The notes under the pieces: generated by a model
Databases searched by the model: none
Seen by the model: the letters and a program-made list of their open reading frames with translations, nothing else
What the model was told of the DNA's origin: nothing
NCBI GenBank assembly: GCA_964576765.1
Contig: CAZNWH010000049.1
Location: forward strand, 1 to 16,803
Length of the DNA: 16,803 bases
Direction of reading: 5' to 3'
From: Hellea sp964576765
Lineage (GTDB): Bacteria; Pseudomonadota; Alphaproteobacteria; Caulobacterales; Maricaulaceae
Program-made: the position numbers and the translations under genes
Part shown: piece after piece, positions 15,149-16,803 of the stretch
Numbering within the stretch: the first letter of the stretch is position 1
Layout: every line of letters begins with the position of its first letter

Positions 15149-15805
15149 ATGCGGACTTCCACAATACCACACGTCAAAATATGCGGCCTGACACGGCCCG
15201 AAGATGTGCAGGCTGCCATTCGCTATGGCGCTGATTATTTGGGCTTTATCATCGCGACTAAATCCAAGCGCAGACTCAGTGTAACGCAGGCTACGGCCTT
15301 CGCCGCGCCAGCAATGGGAATTATTCCTCGTGTCGCAGTGACAGTGAATGCCGATGACTTCCTGCTCTCTGAGATTATGAAGGAGATGACTCCAGATTAC
15401 ATTCAGTGCCACGGAGATGAGAGTGTTGAGCGCGTGGCAGAGATTGCAAGGGCTTTTAATGTCAAAACCATCAAAGCAATACCCGTTTCAACGTCAACCG
15501 ATATGATCACTGCCGAGCAATATGCAGGCGTCGCTGATATCATTCTTTATGATGCTAAGCCCCCCAACGGCGAGATAATACGCGGCGGACACGGCCTATC
15601 TTTTGATTGGAATATCCTCACCCAAGCCCCTCTGCCGAAATTATGGGCTCTTGCAGGTGGCCTTACTCCTGAAAATGCGCGTGATGCTATAAATCGGACA
15701 AATGCGCCTATCCTGGATGTTAGCTCTGGCGTTGAAGAAAGTGCAGGCCTAAAAGACGCGCTCAAAATTCAAGCCTTTATGGAAGCCGCAAATGGGAAAG
15801 CCTGA
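15149..15805 (+). CDS. trpF: Phosphoribosylanthranilate isomerase
   Basis: Catalyses the Amadori rearrangement of N-(5-phosphoribosyl)anthranilate to CdRP in tryptophan synthesis. It is a single-domain (beta/alpha)8 barrel of 218 residues, a normal length for a stand-alone TrpF. Motifs: VKICGLTRPEDV (9-20) with the general base C12, GADYLGFI (27-34), DYIQCHGDE (83-91), ILYDAK (132-137) with the general acid D135, GGHGLSFDW (146-154), and the phosphate-binding LAGGLTPENA (168-177) and LDVSSGVEE (189-197). The ATG at 15149 lies just before the conserved first strand; a nearby upstream ATG at 15132 is out of frame. The ribosome site is weak (GAG, 5 nt). Its end overlaps trpB by 14 nt. Confidence 0.96.
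   Translation: MRTSTIPHVKICGLTRPEDVQAAIRYGADYLGFIIATKSKRRLSVTQATAFAAPAMGIIPRVAVTVNADDFLLSEIMKEMTPDYIQCHGDESVERVAEIARAFNVKTIKAIPVSTSTDMITAEQYAGVADIILYDAKPPNGEIIRGGHGLSFDWNILTQAPLPKLWALAGGLTPENARDAINRTNAPILDVSSGVEESAGLKDALKIQAFMEAANGKA
15781..15785 (+). promoter_or_regulatory. Ribosome binding site deciding the trpB start
   Basis: GGAAG lies inside the end of trpF, 6 nt before the ATG at 15792. The alternative in-frame ATG at 15816 has no comparable site at useful spacing. Confidence 0.6.
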
Positions 15806-16803
15806 AAACATAAACATGCCGGATGAGAACGGTCGCTTTGGCGATTTTGGCGGACGTTATGTGGCCGAGACGCTCATGCCGCCTATCTTAGGGCTAGAAG
15901 CCGCTTACGCCGAAGCCAAAGCTGACCCGAGTTTCCAAGCTGAATTAGATGATTTTTTCAATCATTATGTTGGTCGTCCCTCGCCGCTATACTTCGCCGA
16001 GCGTCTGACCGAATTTGCAGACGGCGCGAAGATTTATTTCAAACGTGACGAACTTAACCATACAGGCGCGCACAAGATCAATAATTGTATGGGGCAAATC
16101 CTGCTGGCCAAACGTATGGGTAAAACCCGTATCATTGCCGAGACCGGCGCAGGCCAGCACGGTGTGGCAACAGCGACAGTGGCCGCACGCTTTGGACTTG
16201 AGTGTATTGTCTATATGGGGGCGACAGATATTGTCCGTCAAAAGCCAAACGTATTCCGCATGCGTCTGCTCGGCGCGGAAGTCCGCGCTGTCCACTCCGG
16301 CACAGCCACGCTTAAAGACGCGATGAATGAAGCCTTGCGCGATTGGGTCACGAATGTCGGGGACACATTTTATTGCATCGGAACGGTCGCAGGGCCCCAC
16401 CCCTACCCCGCTATGGTGCGTGATTTCCAAGCCATTATTGGCCGCGAAGCCAAGGCGCAGATTTTGGAACGCGAAGGCCGCCTGCCCGATGCTGTGGTCG
16501 CCTGTATTGGCGGCGGGTCAAATGCAATGGGCCTGTTCCATGAATTTGTGCCTGAAACTTCCGTGCGCCTTATCGGCGTGGAAGCCGCAGGACGCGGCGT
16601 TGAGAGCGGGTTACATGCCGCGAGCCTGACGGGCGGAACGCCGGGCGTGCTCCACGGCAATCGGACTTACTTGCTCCAAGATGAAGACGGACAAATCAAA
16701 GACGCACATAGTATTTCGGCAGGACTCGACTATCCCGGCATTGGGCCTGAACATGCTTACCTCCATGATATAGGCCGCGCGGAATATGTCAGCGCCACGG
16801 ATG
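15792..16803 (+). CDS. trpB: Tryptophan synthase beta chain, 3' end cut by window edge
   Basis: PLP enzyme that condenses indole, channelled from the TrpA subunit, with serine to form tryptophan. There are 337 full codons in the window; the family is about 400 residues, so the C-terminal end is missing. Visible: GRFGDFGGRYVAETLM (14-29), GRPSPLYFAERL (61-72), the PLP lysine K95 in HTGAHKINN, catalytic E117 in AETGAGQHG, GPHPYP (201-206), the PLP-phosphate loop IGGGSNAMG (239-247) and GLDYPGIGPEHAYL near the edge. K95 and E117 keep the same spacing as K87 and E109 of the Salmonella enzyme. Overlap with trpF suggests one transcript; trpA probably follows beyond the window. Confidence 0.96.
   Translation, partial: MGKPENINMPDENGRFGDFGGRYVAETLMPPILGLEAAYAEAKADPSFQAELDDFFNHYVGRPSPLYFAERLTEFADGAKIYFKRDELNHTGAHKINNCMGQILLAKRMGKTRIIAETGAGQHGVATATVAARFGLECIVYMGATDIVRQKPNVFRMRLLGAEVRAVHSGTATLKDAMNEALRDWVTNVGDTFYCIGTVAGPHPYPAMVRDFQAIIGREAKAQILEREGRLPDAVVACIGGGSNAMGLFHEFVPETSVRLIGVEAAGRGVESGLHAASLTGGTPGVLHGNRTYLLQDEDGQIKDAHSISAGLDYPGIGPEHAYLHDIGRAEYVSATD

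Overview
The window is an alphaproteobacterial-type dcw (division and cell wall) cluster read entirely on the minus strand, followed on the right by a methyltransferase gene and the start of a tryptophan-synthesis operon. I infer an alphaproteobacterium from the gene order, the moderate GC content (about half by eye), the protein signatures and the trpF-trpB pairing. A marine, stalked or dimorphic relative (Caulobacterales, Maricaulales or Hyphomonas-like) is plausible but unproven. MurE carries the DNPR motif of meso-diaminopimelate-adding enzymes, so the cell wall is of the Gram-negative DAP type.

Layout from high to low coordinates. The cluster opens with mraZ (14227-13754), then rsmH, ftsL, ftsI, murE, murF, mraY, murD, ftsW, murG, murC, murB and ddl, which is cut by the window edge at base 1. 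All twelve junctions are overlaps, abutments or gaps of at most 13 nt, so the block is almost certainly one transcription unit. The usual continuation (ftsQ, ftsA, ftsZ) would lie off the left edge. Several genes use starts that differ from the longest open frame (mraZ, murD, murG, murC); murB and murE start with GTG.

The mraZ leader (14228-14425) is the only sizeable non-coding stretch in the cluster. It holds three TGGGA direct repeats at exact 10-bp spacing, matching the known autoregulatory MraZ operator, plus a near-consensus CtrA-like motif and a small hairpin before the ribosome binding site. Upstream of it is a minus-strand class I SAM methyltransferase of unknown function (15037-14426). 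A 111-bp divergent gap then leads to plus-strand trpF (15149-15805) and trpB (from 15792, cut at the right edge).

Together the cluster genes make the UDP-MurNAc-pentapeptide (MurB, C, D, E, F with Ddl supplying D-Ala-D-Ala), load it on undecaprenyl phosphate and add GlcNAc (MraY, MurG), and polymerise and crosslink it at the septum (FtsW with FtsI, held by FtsL). MraZ represses the operon and RsmH modifies 16S rRNA. I found no mobile element, CRISPR array, RNA gene, prophage or defence system. This is a conserved chromosomal locus; the points worth a second look are its regulatory leader and the unassigned methyltransferase.
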